64,000 nt of DNA from Ligula intestinalis (GCA_036362985.1 JAYGXS010000005.1:8037560-8101559), one strand, 5' to 3'; shown: positions 11,698 through 22,750, counted from the first letter of the stretch. Numbers and translations: made by a program. The notes: generated from the sequence alone by a model not told the origin.

Positions 11698-12272
11698 TCA
11701 GGAAACGTCGCACATGAGGGAGGGTGGAGGAAATATATGAATTGCTTCCACCTTGGAGGGCAGATGACTAAGGCCATGGGAGTCAAGGTGATGGTCGATT
11801 AATTTGAGTGAAGGCACGCTTAAATCACACTTGGACGGGCTGCTAGTGACACCGAATTTACCGATACGATCCAAAACCAAGGCTATATGTTTCATGTGCT
11901 GTTCCGCACTCCAACTAGACGCCAAGCGATCATTAACATATGTGTACACAGACGGCAGGCCACTTAATACCTGATCGATTAATTTCTGGGACGTTTGGGT
12001 ACTATTGCGAAGACCGAAGGCCGTGCGAATATACTCGAACAAGACAAAGGGTGGAGTATTGGCTGCTTTGGGGCGTCGCCGGGAGCGACAGGGATTTGAT
12101 TAAATGCACTGACTATGTCAACCTTCGAGAAAACTACTTTTCCGTGAAGGGTTCCGGCAAGGTCCTGAAAATGTGGCACTGGATACAGATCGGGAACTGT
12201 TGCGTTGTTGAGGGCACGGTAGTCACCACAGGTTTGCCAATCGCCCGATGTCGCTTTGGTTTCCATGTGCAA
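11698..12272 (-). pseudogene. Gypsy reverse transcriptase remnant
   Basis: GDYRALNNATVPDLYPVPH, FSKVDIVSAFNQIPV and FEYIRTAFGLRN are the successive RT blocks of Ty3/gypsy, spread over two frames (11979-12272 and 11698-12042). The catalytic box reads YVND where YxDD is expected, so the second-last aspartate is lost. A thumb region (SKCDLSVPSLKLIDHHLDSHGL) follows. Stops and a frameshift near 12.04 kb show it is dead. Confidence 0.85.
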
Positions 12273-12334
12273 AGGCGACGTCCGGGGACTCTCAGAAACG
12301 CTGCCTTATCGACCTGTAGACAAGCTTGGGCCAG

Positions 12335-12810
12335 TCATCTCGGCCGAGCGAAAGCAGGAGGATAAGAAGTACGGATCCTCGCCAATGCGAAACTGTATTG
12401 TGTGATTTTCAAATGCTGAAGAAGAAGTTTCGGGTAGAGACGCTCAATATTTGTGTCCAGTACAGATAAATTGCAGGAAACGGATAGATCAGTATTATGA
12501 TAAAGAGGTCGAGAACGCCATGTTCCCACGAGGAGGTCAAATTTGGTCAGGAAGTCATCGCCGAGGATAGCGTGAGTAAACTCGGCTATAAACAAATCCA
12601 GAAAGATCTTCGCAGTCCGATGGTCAGGGTGAGGGATATACTGTCAAATGTGGCAATATTAGGAGAGATGAGAGGTTGGAGATGGAAACTAAAGTTGGGG
12701 CGGCGACAATCAGAAGAACCACACCGACTTGGGTCCTAGTTTCTACCAAAAAACGTTCGCGAGTCATAGGCAGAGAAGGTGCGACCAGAGTCTCAGGGAT
12801 CAGATTAAAC
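12335..12810 (-). pseudogene. Gypsy aspartic protease remnant
   Basis: FLVETRTQVGVV stands where a retropepsin has its DTG active site, so the catalytic triplet reads ETR here. Downstream, AILGDDFLTKFDLLV (from ~12560) matches the conserved second part of gypsy proteases. The enzyme would cut the polyprotein. Loss of the aspartate predicts no activity. Confidence 0.6.
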
Positions 12811-12818
12811 GGTTGCCT

Positions 12819-13200
12819 CTATTCTCTGGCACAATGGTTTCCCTGTGTGGATTCTAAAGAACACGGGAACGAATTCTTCTGGGCCTTTGTGTCGAATTTT
12901 GCATGATACAGATATAAGTCATCGATTCGAGATGGTGCACTGGAAGAAACACCGTGAGGACTGAATGATCGACCAGACGTGAGACGAGAAATTTGGAGTT
13001 TAAGGGAAGTCATCTCTTCTGCTATGACCGCTATCTGCCTCACGAGTTGTTCATGCACACTCGGTTCAGTGGCAGTTGAAAACTGGGCTCTAGATGGTGG
13101 TTGGAACTGTTGCATTTCCAGCATCCTGTCGGCCATTTCGGATAGCTCTGTATCCGTGAGATCTAAGCCGGAGGCCAAAACTGTCGGGAAATCGGTTGGT
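12819..13200 (-). pseudogene. gag: Gypsy Gag fragment with degenerate CHCC motif
   Basis: The frame reads DLTDTELSEMADRM, a glutamine-rich stretch and then LYHAKFDTKAQKNSFPC. Known CsRn1-type Gags have a Cys-His-Cys-Cys motif of this spacing. Here H and the last C remain, while the first and third cysteines are replaced. Gag coats the RNA in the particle. This copy cannot be intact, as the motif and the reading frame are both damaged. Confidence 0.6.
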
Positions 13201-15202
13201 ATTCGCTTTAGGAAAATCTATGTCAACAGTTTTACCTCTATTTAGAATTCGCCGCGATGAACTTACAGCCTTTGTGGTGGTTAATGGAGTTTCCGATGGC
13301 CCAAAGATTATTCACGAACAAGTGGGTGATATCTCTGGCAATTGGAAACTGTATGAACTAGATACAACGAGAAAGCATGCAGTCAGTGTCTGATGAACGC
13401 ACGCCTTAAATACCTCGAATATATTGGCAGTTTTCATACAAATTGCAGTATACTTTAATTCACTCTCTTTACCCGTTTTTCTCATTGGCAGTGATGTTAT
13501 TTTCTCAGGAGGAAATGTTTTTACTGAAGACATCGATTTATGGCCCCATCAGGCGGCTTAATATCTACCATCGATAGTCGCTTGTGAAATATTACCGATA
13601 AAGAGAAGGGAGACCGAACCGGCTGTTTGTGACTTATTAGCTAGGGTCCGTCAATCAAACGTCATTGAACCCCACTCCCAATGCCGCATTAGCCTTAAAA
13701 CTCCGAAATGTAGCTACAATAACGTTCCTGGTTAATTTAACCCAATGTCGTGTTGGGGTTTGGCCAAGAGTTTCAGTTTGTCTTGGTGTATTGCCGTAGA
13801 GGTTAAGTCGTCGTTGGGCTTAGGGCACTGCTGGAGAAAGTATGACCAAGTGGCTCTTGGGAAACCGCCACTAGTTGGGCCTTTTGCAACAAATTGTTCA
13901 CCTACAGTATTTTCCTCTTCCGTTCACTAGCCTTTCCTCAATCTACCTCTGCGGTGGCCACAGGGACTAAGTTGCTGGACTATTTTGAAATTCTTATTTC
14001 TGATGTAGGTAGACTTCAACCTTAGGTATAAAAGAGGGACTGGAAATCTTTAAACAACTGAATCCCGTCTTATAAGTCCTTAAGAGAGTAGTTAAGACAA
14101 CTGTCCAGAGCGGATAAGATACCTTTGGAATAAGGGTCGATAAGAGTTTAACAGGTGTGCAGATCGACTCCGTCTCGTTGCAAAAGTATTTACTGTCATT
14201 GGAGGTAAAATTCATGAAAATTCATAAGGAGTTCTTCCCATATCTTCACCAGTTCTTATATGTTTACGCTTTGCCCGATTTCAAGATCAATTATGGACCG
14301 GGTTCATTAATGACCTAATTGCAACGGCGATATACTTAATGATCATCCTCGATTCGACAGCAAAAAACTTATTAATTAAAATCTGGAATATAAGTTACCA
14401 TGAAAAAATCATATCATTCTCGATGTCGAAGTATCTACCTTAAAGCAGGCTCTGAATAATCTAGTTTTACTCTAGGTACTTCAAGATGACAGAGATTCTT
14501 CCGAATTTGTGTATTTTCCATTAGACGTTTGACCGGAACTAACCCATCGAATAAAGAATCTGTCGTGAGCATGATTTAGGCAATATGCCAATACAATTAG
14601 GTCCGCGGTCTTCTTCGGATTCAGCGTCTTTGACGCCTTAAAGCTGACTAACGAAGTCCGTTGAATCAATTGAAATAATTTAATGCTTACTGATTATTAG
14701 CGAGTAAGCCCAATTGCCGATCTAAAATTAAGGCCTGCTCGAAGATGACCACCAACAACCTATGCACGAGTCTAGCATCATACATGATGAGCAGAGTTCT
14801 GTCACAAAATGAAAGTGCGCATGCTGCCTACACGCCTGTGGAGCTGGTTTTTATGGTGGTTTTTGAGATGGCCATGATCTCAATGGTGTCAGATGCTACT
14901 GCCGTTGCAATTTTGTCTTTTTATGTTCACAGGACACTAACGACAAAAGATAGATTGGTTCACCAAGAGAGGCTTAACAGACCTGGTAAACGCAATTTAA
15001 ATTTAGATACTAGCTTAAATAATCTATCCTGTACCCAGCTGATCCAATCAAATTTTGGTTTCTTGTGATAAACTAGCGAAGCGATATAGTGGACGCAAAC
15101 TACCCTCCCTTGTATGTATGAGCACTGGTAATTGAAGCATGTTTCGCTCAGCATATTTCATTCCGTGAGACAGGTCAGGAAATGGCTATCCGGTAGCTGG
15201 AA
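13201..15202. other. No gene recognised
   Basis: No LTR, domain or exon could be supported. Frames such as plus 14745-15068 (107 codons) have no motif. AT-rich unique-looking sequence. Confidence 0.4.
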
Positions 15203-15302
15203 NNNNNNNNNNNNNNNNNNNNNNNNNNNNNNNNNNNNNNNNNNNNNNNNNNNNNNNNNNNNNNNNNNNNNNNNNNNNNNNNNNNNNNNNNNNNNNNNNN
15301 NN
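15203..15302. other. Assembly gap, 100 N
   Basis: Exactly 100 N, a scaffold gap placeholder. Confidence 0.99.
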
Positions 15303-15479
15303 ACATTTTTTCAAAGACGGGACAGACTTCTCGCCAAGGCTGTCTTTCCTTTTCAAATGACATCGAACGTGTCCTTGTACCTAAAGGAGTAACTTGAGCT
15401 TCACCAATAATTGATGATTTTAAGGAGAACTCACGATTATCTGTAAACAAGACATGATTAAACACCGGAACGATTTGTA

Positions 15480-15922
15480 TAATCAGAGCTTTCGGGCTCC
15501 TGCAGGAGTCCATCGTTAGACATGGAGTGTGTACAAAACAACTAAAATTTGAAGGTGTAGAAAATCAATAATTGTGTGTTTGTGCAACGAACTCACCACT
15601 GTGGATTATGTCAGCCCGTGTAAGTAGACGAGATCAGCAGGTTGGGTAAGAATATTTACAGAAATAAAATGCTCAATGAAAACAAGTAACGTTTATAGGG
15701 GGAAGGGACAATAAAAAAGTCATAGGAGAGGGGACGGCGGGGAAGAGGCGAGGCATTGTGCAAAAAAATCGAGCACTGTTAGGCTCGGGTGCCAACTGGC
15801 CACGTCAGCACCGAAAATGGGGCGATTATGGAGGATGCTGGGTGCCTGGATGTTATCATTCGTAAAAGTGAAAGGCCCTGTACGTCGGCGCCAGTTCGAC
15901 TCATCTGTTGACATTAAGTCCT
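15480..15922 (-). mobile_element. Antisense PLE 3' part (second family)
   Basis: On the minus strand a frame (15914 down to 15720) reads GPFTFTNDNIQAPS, then ADVASWHPSLTVL, fitting the end of a PLE GIY-YIG protein. At 15490-15519 the minus strand has CTAACGA, a 19-base spacer with a 6-of-7 bp hairpin (GGACTCC, TGCA, GGAGCCC) and GAAA. The same end occurs at 51910-51939. The matching upstream part lies beyond the PLE at 15923-19017. Confidence 0.5.
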
Positions 15923-16367
15923 CACACTGTCGATCCGAAAAAAATATTTCCGAGTTCTTGTTCGAGCACGAACAAACCGGACATTACGCTACATGGAAGC
16001 AGCCTACATACGGCGGGAGAAACCCGACCTATGTAAGCAATTAGGACATGTGGCTAACCTACAGCTGCCTTGGGGTCCATAGGCCTAAATTTAGTCACCT
16101 TTTGTTTGTTTTTGTGTTGTTTCCCTTCCCCCCAAATTTCTGCCCTTTTCCGAGTTACGTTGGCAATATGAATGTTCACTTACGCGTAAATTTGACCTTG
16201 CTTTTATTGATTTTGTTGATATTCCAATTGTGCTATAACCTACTTGCTATTCATTCATGCAAAGATGGGCCGCAGCTGACGAGCCGTCACGAAATTTATT
16301 TGATCGAATAAATTCTGCCATATTTGCTTGCTTCAAATTTCTTCCTGGGAAAAGATGTTTCACATTT
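15923..16367 (+). repeat. PLE pseudo-LTR, left copy
   Basis: It matches 18576-19017 over its whole length with scattered substitutions. It holds the last codons of a GIY-YIG frame, a stop, a pyrimidine-rich untranslated stretch, a hammerhead-like structure (16270-16314) and the start of the next reading frame (MQRWAAADEPSRNLF at 16257). Confidence 0.88.
16270..16316 (+). ncRNA. Candidate hammerhead ribozyme (left pseudo-LTR)
   Basis: GCAG (stem I, 5' side), CTGACGA (16276-16282), an 8-base segment closed by G-C (stem II, weak), GAAA (16291-16294), TTTATT / loop TGATCG / AATAAA (stem III, 6 bp), TT and CTGC (stem I, 3' side) occur in the hammerhead order. The predicted cleavage is after the second T, before CTGC. 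Hammerhead motifs in PLE pseudo-LTRs are established. The very short stem II is the weak point. Confidence 0.55.
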
Positions 16368-17068
16368 CTCAAAAGGCACCTTCCCTCGGATACAATAAAG
16401 TCTCTGGATAGGCTTTTACAATTAAGATGCAGAATATTAAAGGATAATACAAGCATTGAATTTCTGCGAAATTGCATAATCAGCAAGGAGTATCCTGTAC
16501 AATTCTATAAGATACTTCGTCGTGAAATCTACGCCCAACTATTAAAAATCTGGATCGTCTCACTGAATCTAGAATTGAGGAATTAATGTTGGCTATCTGC
16601 ACCAGCAAAAATCACCTTGATCAGACAAAGCATGTTCTAGAAAATATAAGCTCCTTCTGCTAGCTATTGTTTATGAAACATGCATACAGCATACAGATTA
16701 AGATAAGAGAATCATACCGCAAAAAATACCGGAAGTCTTTATGCAAGAAGTCCACTGACGACTACTTTCCACTGGACGCAAATGAAATGATTCTAAATTT
16801 ATCAGATCTAAAACTAACGAAGCTACAATCACAGGCTTTATCACTGGGATTAGACTTTTGTGTTCCAAACAGAAGAATAAACCCAATTGAAATTGAGGCC
16901 CAATTTGAAGACTTAAACTCTCAGTTAGCATACCTAATACCCAGGTCAACTGACGATGTGGGGTGGCTTAAAGCAAAATTTGTTTACATTGCTCACCAAT
17001 ATCGCAATGCTCCAGTAACACAAACAACTCCTCTGACAAAAGAACACATGGCTCCCTCACAACTTTGA
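16318..17068 (+). pseudogene. PLE N-terminal region
   Basis: Frames at 16257-16586 and 16667-17068 read SLDRLLQLRCRILKDNTSIEFL, a basic stretch and NLSDLKLTKLQSQALSLGLDFC, then a helical part. The block before the RT core, with LSLGLxFCVP, is usual in PLE proteins. A frameshift lies near 16.59 kb. Confidence 0.6.
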
Positions 17069-18011
17069 AACACCACGAGGAAATAATAATTTCTAAACCA
17101 GACAAAGGCCATGGAGTTGTCATTCTCAACCGGAAGGATTATATAAGAAAAATGGAAGCTATTTTGGGTGACTAGAGCAAATTTCGTTTAGAGATGTCAG
17201 GCAAAGATCAAACCAAAGCAATAGAAGATTTAGTATGGAAAGCTATTAAAAATTTGCGGAAACAAAACCTGATTGATACTGCAACTGCATTATCTTTAAA
17301 GCCTAAAGGAACACACATCCCCAGACTATATGGTCTGCCCAAAACACATAAAAAGGACATACCTTTGTGGGCAATGTTGTCTTTGATTAACTCTCTTCAA
17401 CACAAGCTAGCACAATGGCTTGTCAAGGAATGAAAGCCGATTAGGAGCCGGTTCTCCACTCACGTGACAAAGGATGTCTTTCAATTTGTTGAAGATATTA
17501 AGTTCCAAAATATTGCAAACAAATTTATGATTTCTTTAGACGTTTAATCCTTATTTACAAACGTACTATTGGACGAAACAATCGACGTTATTTGTACTCA
17601 TGCATTCTATACTCGTCTACCACCTGATATATTAAGGGAATTGCTTACACTATGTACGAAAATGTGCAACTCCTCTTTAATGGGCATCAGTATAGACAAA
17701 TCGATGGAGTCGCAATGGGAAGTCCACTTGGACCTACTTTTGCTGACATATTCATGGGTCATTTAGAAGAAAACGTGTCATCACAACTAAACAAGACAAC
17801 TTTATACAGACGTTACGTCGACGATTTCTTCACTATAGTTGAAACCAAACAAGACACTGAAAACCTTCTTCGATTCATGAATAGATTGCATCCAAAAATA
17901 AAGTTCACGATGGAAATGGAGCAAAACAACAAGTTGCCTTTTCTTGACGTCCTCCTGTTTAGAGAGGCTGATGGTTCAATAAGGCGAAGTGTTTATCACA
18001 AGGCTACCTAG
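17069..18011 (+). pseudogene. PLE reverse transcriptase core
   Basis: ISKPDKGHGVVILNRKDY, PRLYGLPKTHKK, SLFTNV, QIDGVAMGSPLGPTFADIFM, LYRRYVDDFF and LPFLDVLLFR appear in this order. These are the conserved RT motifs of PLEs, including the YVDD catalytic box, which is intact. Stops at about 17173 (TAG), 17431 (TGA), 17546 (TAA) and 18009 (TAG), and a frameshift near 17.65 kb, break the frame. The RT would copy the element's RNA at the target site. Confidence 0.9.
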
Positions 18012-18041
18012 AAGGGCCAGTACCTACACTTTACTAGTTTT

Positions 18042-18734
18042 GTGCTAATCCAGTGGAAACGAAACTTGGTACTAACTCTCTTCCAGCGAGCTGAGAAAAT
18101 TTGCAGCAATGAACCATTACCAACAGAAATTTCCTGCATCAAAGACGCCCTCCTTAAGCGTGGATATCCTTCACGATTCATTCAGAAATACAGTAAACCT
18201 TTTCAGCTGAAAATTACGGAACATTTTGTTCCAAAAAAGCCCGTTTTTATATCTCTACCCTTCAAAGGTGACAATGTATCAAATACAATCAAACGACGTC
18301 TGCGATGCACCATAGAGAGAACGTACAATGCAGCTGCATTGATGTTCCTCAGCCCTATTAAAGGCCTTACCGTGAACGGGACAAAATATGCCTTGCCTTT
18401 GCACGCCACTCCAAACTGCGTCTATGAATTTACATGCACTTGCGGCTGCAAGTACATCGGGCGAACGCAAAGGCAATGGGCGACCAGGGCAGCTGAGCAT
18501 TTACCCTCTTGGCTTTTTAAACAGGAAAACAAAGTACCTCGGTCCTCTATTACAAAACATCTATTGAACAGTGGTCACTCTGTCGATCCGAAAAAATCTT
18601 TCCGAGTTCTTGTTCGAGCACGAACAAACCGGACATTACGCTACATGGAAGCAGCCTACATACGGCGGGAGAAACCCGACCTATGTAAGCAATTAGAACA
18701 TGTGGCTAACCTACAGCTGCTTTGGGGTCCATAG
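18042..18734 (+). CDS. PLE GIY-YIG endonuclease domain
   Basis: The 230-codon open frame includes a linker and CVYEFTCTCGCKYIGRTQRQ, the GIY-YIG opening (VYEF...KYIGRT). Then come RAAEHLPSW, SSITKHLLNSGHSVDP and LRYMEAAYIRREKPDLC, the usual helical tail with the catalytic Arg and Glu positions. This domain is intact over its length although the RT in front is broken. PLE proteins normally carry RT and GIY-YIG as one polypeptide, so the apparent start is an artefact of the upstream stop. It ends in the right pseudo-LTR. Confidence 0.85.
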   Translation: MLIQWKRNLVLTLFQRAEKICSNEPLPTEISCIKDALLKRGYPSRFIQKYSKPFQLKITEHFVPKKPVFISLPFKGDNVSNTIKRRLRCTIERTYNAAALMFLSPIKGLTVNGTKYALPLHATPNCVYEFTCTCGCKYIGRTQRQWATRAAEHLPSWLFKQENKVPRSSITKHLLNSGHSVDPKKSFRVLVRARTNRTLRYMEAAYIRREKPDLCKQLEHVANLQLLWGP

Positions 18735-19017
18735 GCCTACATTAAGTCACCTTTTGTTTGTTTTTGTGTTGTTCCCCCCCCCCCAATTTCCGCCCTTTCC
18801 CGAGTTACGTTGACAATATGAATGTTCACTTACGCGTAAATTTGACCTTGCTTTTATCGATTCTGTTGATATTCAAATTGTGCTATAACCAACTAGTTAT
18901 TTATTCATGCAAAGACGGGCCGCAGCTGACGAGCCATCACGAAATTTATTTGATCGAATAAATTCTGCCATATTTGCTTGCTTCAAATTTCTTCCTGAGA
19001 AAAGATGTTTCACATTC
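18576..19017 (+). repeat. PLE pseudo-LTR, right copy
   Basis: Second copy of the 15923-16367 repeat. It holds the last part of the GIY-YIG frame, the stop at 18732-18734, a C run and a second hammerhead-like structure at 18920-18966 (CTGACGA 18926-18932, GAAA 18941-18944). Stem II here has A where the left copy has G. Confidence 0.88.
18920..18966 (+). ncRNA. Candidate hammerhead ribozyme (right pseudo-LTR)
   Basis: Same arrangement as in the left pseudo-LTR: GCAG, CTGACGA, 8 bases, GAAA, a 6-bp stem III closed by loop TGATCG, TT, CTGC. Stem I and stem III are fully conserved between the two copies. Confidence 0.55.
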
Positions 19018-19230
19018 TGCGTAAGCCGGTCTTTTATTTTCATCACCCTGCTGCTCATGGTAGCTTTGGGTCTGTGTGCAATTTCAGCACTTTGTCCCAC
19101 GGCGATGCGCTCATTCGCTTCTGAGAAGTTCTTCATGTATAACAGAGCGTGTCATATCCTCGGTGGTTCTTCTGATTTCGTTCTCCGGAGCCGAACGTGG
19201 AGGCACGTTAGTAGATATTTGAAGTGCTTC
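19018..19230 (-). mobile_element. Antisense PLE fragment, upstream part of the interrupted copy
   Basis: The minus frame reads NFSEANERIAVGQSAEIAHRP, then TMSSRVMKIKDRL. This matches the block before the GIY-YIG domain at 7552-7650 (GIAHRSTATMPIRVMRMKDRL), so it belongs to that family. It continues logically into 15922-15480 on the same strand, with the PLE at 15923-19017 inserted between. Confidence 0.6.
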
Positions 19231-19667
19231 TAGTCTACTTTATATCTGTCATTGTTCGCAGAATGCAACAAACCCATTTCACAAGGCAGCTCCACAATTT
19301 CTTCCAAAATTAGGTTTTAATTGTAGGTCGAACAGTCTACTCAAGAATACTCAGGCAAAAACATCGTAGATGCCCTTTTTAATTGATAAAGCAATGTAAG
19401 CCTCACCGAAAATATGCACAAAAAATATCGTTTTCTGTACTACATCTTCATCAAAATCCGCACTTGGAGAAAGGAAATTTGCCCACCCTAAAAGGTTGCT
19501 AATTATGAAACATGTTAAGCATCGTAATTGTACGTTTATTTAAACGGTTTAAGAAGTACACAGCGTGACTTAAATCCAATTCCAAATTTTATAGACGCGT
19601 TTGAGCTCTTTTTAAAGACATATATACATTTGCGAGATTTCCTAGATATTTATTTGGAAATGATGAA
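19231..19667. other. No gene recognised
   Basis: AT-rich sequence with no motif recognised on either strand. Confidence 0.4.
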
Positions 19668-19773
19668 AGATTTGAAGAAGCTTTCCATTGCTACTAAATA
19701 AATACATGAAATAATATGCACATACACATTATTTCATGTATTTTTAGTAGAAAGGGAAAGCTTCTTCAAATCT
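19668..19773. repeat. Long imperfect palindrome, ~50 bp arms
   Basis: AGATTTGAAGAAGCTTTCC at the left edge and its complement at the right edge enclose further pairing through ACATGAAATAAT around a loop of a few bases. It lies ~400 bases from the mariner/Tc1-like remnant on the minus strand and could be a MITE or a transposon end. A structured RNA is also possible. Confidence 0.85.
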
Positions 19774-20199
19774 GATACTCACTAAACTAATTTTTTCTAT
19801 AAAATATAGGGGCAACGAAAATTTAATAGAAAAGTTTATTTTGCAAAAGTAGTCACCGATCACAAAGTGCACAATAGATTGCCTATCACATGAAATGTCG
19901 TAGATTATGCAATAAATGTCATGTTGCGCGAAGCCACCGCACGTGGCATGCCCCCAAACTATTAAAGCAGTAAATTAAGAATCATAAGTAAAACAAAGAC
20001 ATAGCTTGTTTGGCGAAGTACTATTTACTAGCATAAAAATAGTTTATTTCCATAAAATCTGCAAATTCAGGTAATGGCTATATAGAAAGTCATTGATCTA
20101 ATTTAAAATATATTTTTTTAGGAAGAGGATCTCAAATAGTGTCAATATAATACAGAATATTTGCGAAGGCATCATTACTTAATTCGTCTGACGTCCATT

Positions 20200-20560
20200 A
20201 CCATTAAAAATAGCAGTAAGTCTATTAAAAATGGACGATCCCAAGTTATCGATATAATGTTGATATTGAGAACATAATCCGCTTTGTCATCCATGAAAAG
20301 ACTCATTTTGTCTTTATGCCGAAGTCTTATGACAACTGCAAAAAGATTTTTGATTGGATTTAGGTCATGGCTGTTTCCAGGAATAAAAGTAGATTGAAGA
20401 TCCTAAGCGGAGAAGTTGGCTGCAGTTTCAAAGGTTACATTACGGTCGCACTTGTAATCAAATTTATACCATCTTGTGCATATTGAAAGAAATTTCCCTT
20501 AAACACATTCCTTTTTTAATTATTTTGAGAGTTCGAATGCGACTAGCTGCAGATTACCCT
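20200..20560 (-). pseudogene. Tc1/mariner-type transposase remnant
   Basis: The minus strand reads FQYAQDG, then after ~33 codons with two stops, FIPGNSHDLNPIKNLFAVV. This matches the second catalytic aspartate (xQDG/QDN) and the PGNSPDLNPIENLWAxLK signature of Tc1/mariner transposases, with K where the IEN glutamate usually stands. No terminal inverted repeats could be assigned. The frame at 20589-20993 upstream on the same strand may be part of the element but shows no motif. Confidence 0.6.
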
Positions 20561-20993
20561 AGCAATTCTGCTTAAGCATTTACAAATTTCACTGTTTTTC
20601 TTCTCTCTTCTCTCGTTTACCGATTGAACCGAAGCATAAAAATAACAGGAGCAAAAATGAATTTACTTGAACATTTAAAACATTTATCCTTATGCAGTTG
20701 TCTGTGTGAATCGTGATTACAGAATCAGCCAAACATGTCAAATCATAGCCGAGAAAAAATTGTGTCCACAAAGGAAGTCGCCGATGAATACGTCCAAGAT
20801 AAATTAAGGAGCATTTAATAGGACGTTTCTTCTTCAAAAACGCTTTAGATATATATTTTAGCGTTGAATGTTTGTTAACTCTCCCATTTTTGAAGATGAA
20901 GTCAGGATCAAAAGGGGATACTTTGACAAGTTTTTTGACTTCCATTAAAAGTAGGGATTTAAACATGATAATATTTTGCCTGTTTCCATTCAC

Positions 20994-22540
20994 GATTTTA
21001 CATTTGTTCAGTTAATTCTATATTTCAAATGCATTTGGACAGAATTCATTCATGACGTTACAGGGAAATCCTATGAAATTTCGGGACACGTCATGTACAG
21101 TAAAATAAGGTCAGTAATTTCGGCATCGTAAAACACCTACCGATCTCGTAAAACTATTACTTAGCTTTATGCCACAAAACGTAACAGCTTTGCAAAACAA
21201 AAAGTCGCAAAATGACTTTCCTCTTCTTTTCCCGGTAATAATGCTTATTCTCATACGTACATTAACCTCAATTTCAGGGACGCAAAGCAAAATTTTGTGT
21301 TTGGTGAACGCATCAATAAAAAGTTCCCGCTCTTTTTACATGTTCTTTATGCTACAAAATGCACAAACAGGAAGCTTTCTCCGCAGCGTTTGATAGCGTA
21401 CGAACTGCCTTGGATATCAATAAACGCTGGATTTTGCCCAGTTTCGCCTCGTTTTGCCCCTTATTAACTGATCTGAACGGAACCTCTTTCTAGCAGACAG
21501 CATTTTGTGCCTCATGCCAACCCAATGAACAAAATAAGCAACCTCAAACAACCCCACTCAAATTTGGTCTTAACATTTAATCAGATATGCAGTCTACTGT
21601 ACTTAGTCCCAAAGCCTGTGAATTGACGAGATGGAAATCTGCTGATAGTATGCTGCAGGATACGTAACATGCCAGAACTATTTAAGCATTTTTTAAATTT
21701 AAAGTATGTTTTAAACTTTTAATAAACATGGCAGGCGATATTACATATCAAAGGAACAAATGTAAATAACGCGTTCTTAATAATTATAAGTAATTTTTGC
21801 TTCCGGCAAGTCGGGTTAAAACTACCCACCTAGAAAATATCGCCTATCAGTGAAGCCGAAACTGCTTACTCCTTGACGAGTTCAAATGTGCTTTCATGAT
21901 GCGGATAAGAATAGCCGTCTTTTGCCGTACCCACAATCTTTTTGATCAAATTTATAGTTGGAAGCTTGGTTAGTACAATATGTAGAATGACAGATTACCA
22001 GCAGCCAGCTAAACGCCGTCATGCGAGGTTTTATTAACCGTTGCTGAATATTAGGCAAAAATATTTATTTTTAAATTTTGTGAAGGTCCTTCTGTTTTAA
22101 GGGTTTCTTCTGTTTTAAACTGATCATAAAATTCCTGCAGTGATTATGTAAAAAATGACACATCCTTATGTGTAATATCTTATACAGTCAAAGAACACCA
22201 TTTTATAACGTCTTAGTCTTAAGAACATTGACTTTGTTTTAGATCGACGACTCGCTTATTTAAAAAGCCCGAAAGATTTAAGTGTTGGTAGGTCAATGTA
22301 TAAAACGCATATAAATGCTATCAATAATGAAAGGTTTATTAAACATGTGCATCAGTTGCACCAGTTTAGCCGGTTGGCCATGGTCCCGTATTACAGGTTG
22401 CATTACACTGAGTTCCAAGTGGGTGCTTGTACCTGCTGCCGCAGTGGGAAACCTAACCAGAAATCTAAAAGTATACCTCACCTTAATGTTAATCCTAACC
22501 CGTAGCCTGAACCCATCTCTAACACTAACCCTCCTGGACA
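20994..22540. other. No gene recognised
   Basis: AT-rich sequence without recognisable domains. Near 22.45-22.54 kb are loose CCTAACCC-like words, not a telomeric array. Confidence 0.35.
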
Positions 22541-22750
22541 TTAGCACAATGCCATCTGTTCACGAACGTTCACCGATCGCTAACGGCCATCAGTTGTCCC
22601 GCTCTACCTTGAGTCTCATTTATGTGGCCATGATATCAGCTATAGCAGCGAGGCGTATACACAGATAGTATTGCCGGCAAAGACAAGGGAAACTGGACTG
22701 GCTATTTCTGGCTTAATAGCCATCGTTAGCCGCTACAGCTACTACCAGGG
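22541..22750 (-). repeat. SINE-family tail fragment
   Basis: On the minus strand the words GGCTATTAAGCCAGAAATAG and TTTGCCGGCAATACTATC occur. The first is the tail shared by the SINE-like copies at 39.7 and 56.8 kb. The second recurs at ~31990. The tRNA-like head is missing here. Confidence 0.5.

Larger units (their letters stand above)
8608..13200 (-). mobile_element. Ty3/gypsy LTR retrotransposon, decayed (copy 1)
   Basis: Read on the minus strand from 13.2 kb down, the order is Gag, protease, reverse transcriptase, RNase H spacer, integrase, integrase C-terminus and a 3' non-coding part. That is the Ty3/gypsy order. The Gag motif and integrase wording resemble the CsRn1 group of trematode elements. 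Many stops and frameshifts break every domain. The last 2.79 kb (8608-11401) recurs at 33808-36598. No 5' LTR was found beyond 13.2 kb, so the element is 5'-truncated or the LTR has decayed beyond recognition. Confidence 0.85.
15923..19017 (+). mobile_element. Penelope-like element with direct pseudo-LTRs
   Basis: Two near-identical direct repeats of ~444 bp flank a reverse transcriptase followed by a GIY-YIG endonuclease. Each repeat begins inside the 3' end of the endonuclease coding sequence, as expected for PLE pseudo-LTRs formed from a head-to-tail unit. The RT lacks LTR-type RNase H and integrase. At least four in-frame stops and frameshifts mean it is inactive. It is the most complete element in the window. 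Confidence 0.9.

Noticed and set aside
20589..20993. 134-codon minus frame as the front part of the mariner/Tc1 transposase
   Set aside because: No helix-turn-helix or first catalytic block could be recognised; only the downstream part (20200-20560) carries the signature.
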